From assembly GCA_036389695.1 (NCBI GenBank), contig DASVWG010000183.1, positions 1-7,050 of the forward strand: DNA of 7,050 nt, in the 5' to 3' direction. The position numbers and the translations under genes are program-made. The stretch comes from JALZHR01 sp036389695 (GTDB lineage: Bacteria > Acidobacteriota > Blastocatellia > Pyrinomonadales > Pyrinomonadaceae). This document shows, piece by piece, positions 6,767 to 7,050 of this stretch (positions are counted from its first letter, which is position 1; every line of letters begins with the position of its first letter). The notes below the pieces were generated by a model. The model did no database searches. It saw only the letters and a program-made list of their open reading frames with translations, and was not told the origin of the DNA.

Positions 6767-6798
6767 TTGATAAGAAATTTAAAAACTTTTGATAAGAA
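6767..6798. repeat. 10-bp direct repeat in the symporter leader
   Basis: TTGATAAGAA occurs at 6767-6776 and again exactly at 6789-6798, 22 bp apart start to start, which is about two helical turns. It stands just upstream of the symporter ribosome binding site, and the second copy overlaps the end of the hairpin composite. It could be a paired operator half-site or a chance duplication in AT-rich leader DNA. Confidence 0.45.
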
Positions 6799-6956
6799 GC
6801 AGCTTGAAAACTCGCGGAGCGTGTAACGCCGGCATCCGTGCCGGCTATCCTGAGAGCATCTTGCTCTCAGTTATTTTGGGAAAGTGTGAGCGAGACGCTC
6901 ACACAACAGCCGCCGGGACGGCGGCGTTACATTTTTCGAGTTTTCAAATAGCTTCT
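6795..6956. repeat. composite multi-hairpin element with nested terminal inverted repeats
   Basis: This 162-bp non-coding block lies between two minus-strand genes. Four hairpins stand in a row: GCCGGCA/TGCCGGC (6828-6845, 4-base loop), CTGAGAGCA/TGCTCTCAG (6850-6870, 3-base loop), GTGTGAGCG/CGCTCACAC (6884-6904, 3-base loop) and GCCGCCG/CGGCGGC (6909-6925, 3-base loop). They are enclosed by TGTAACGCCG (6822-6831) and its exact complement CGGCGTTACA (6922-6931). Outside that pair lie TTGAAAACTCG (6804-6814) and CGAGTTTTCAA (6937-6947), and then AGAAGC (6795-6800) and GCTTCT (6951-6956). The outer TGTAACGCCG pair overlaps the first and last hairpins, so alternative folds compete. The architecture suggests a MITE-like or REP/BIME-like dispersed element, or a structured leader RNA upstream of the symporter. 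No transposase or clear target-site duplication is seen, and I cannot name a family. Confidence 0.85.
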
Positions 6957-6992
6957 AAAATCGAGCTTGAATAATTTATGAGCCCGCGCCGT

Positions 6993-7050
6993 TTAATATT
7001 CGTCGTAACGTTTTCCGGTGCTGTCTTCGCCTTCGGCTAAACTTTTGACG
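6993..7050 (-). CDS. C-terminal 18 residues of an unidentified protein, cut by window edge
   Basis: On the minus strand one frame reads VKSLAEGEDSTGKRYDEY and stops at TAA (6995-6993). The hydrophilic, ordinary composition, the codon use like that of the neighbouring genes, and the same orientation suggest the true end of a gene upstream of the symporter. The two other minus frames give an arginine-rich string or an early stop. Eighteen residues are too few to name a function. The gap between this stop and the symporter start is 241 bp and is largely filled by the hairpin composite. Confidence 0.45.
   Translation of the reverse strand, partial: VKSLAEGEDSTGKRYDEY

Noticed and set aside
6823..6930. 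Possible CRISPR array or integron attC-like array.
   Set aside because: The hairpins differ from each other in sequence, there is no repeated unit with regular spacers, and no cas or integrase gene is present.
6789..6974. Plus-strand 61-codon frame through the hairpin composite.
   Set aside because: Almost all of its codons are hairpin repeat sequence. Small frames read from such repeats are usual annotation artefacts.

Overview
The window carries five protein-coding regions, all on the minus strand. Read in the direction of transcription (from 7050 down to 1) they are: the last 18 codons of an unidentified gene; a metabolite:H+ symporter of the major facilitator superfamily; a full-length acetyl-CoA-synthetase-type enzyme (634 aa) with a modified acyl pocket; a shorter and diverged AcsA-like acyl-CoA synthetase (558 aa); and the first 408 codons of a canonical acetyl-CoA synthetase (Acs) that runs off the left edge. 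Three different branches of the AMP-forming acetyl/acyl-CoA synthetase family therefore stand in tandem behind one organic-acid-type transporter. The simplest reading is a module for uptake and CoA-activation of acetate and other short monocarboxylates. The substrates are inferred from family and context, not shown.

The genome is bacterial, with medium-to-high GC genes and clearly AT-rich gaps. The protein style, the long hairpin-rich intergenic DNA and the tandem Acs paralogues remind me of Acidobacteriota (Blastocatellia-like), but no marker gene is present, so this is a low-confidence guess. There is no sign of phage, transposase, CRISPR, tRNA or rRNA.

Layout: 6993-7050 is the C-terminal tail of an upstream gene. 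At 6795-6956 lies a striking composite of four tight hairpins enclosed by two nested outer inverted repeats. It is followed by a 10-bp direct repeat and a strong Shine-Dalgarno (SD) sequence in front of the symporter (5189-6751). Between the symporter and the next gene there is a 15-bp-arm near-perfect hairpin (5136-5166), directly followed on the minus strand by an extended -10 promoter (TG-A-TATAAT) with a 6+6 bp inverted repeat over the spacer. This suggests that the 634-aa synthetase (3176-5080) has its own promoter. A 256-bp AT-rich gap (2920-3175) holds nested AT inverted repeats and a 7-bp tandem repeat. The 558-aa synthetase (1243-2919) and Acs (1-1225) are only 17 bp apart and are probably one transcript.

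The points most worth a second look are the hairpin composite at 6795-6956, the PrpE-like pocket residues in the 634-aa enzyme, the loss of three normally invariant glycines around motifs A7/A8 of the 558-aa enzyme, and the hairpin/promoter/operator arrangement at 5114-5166. I see no convincing wholly new multi-gene system. The genes are ordinary metabolism, and the unusual material is in the non-coding repeats and in residue changes within the enzymes.
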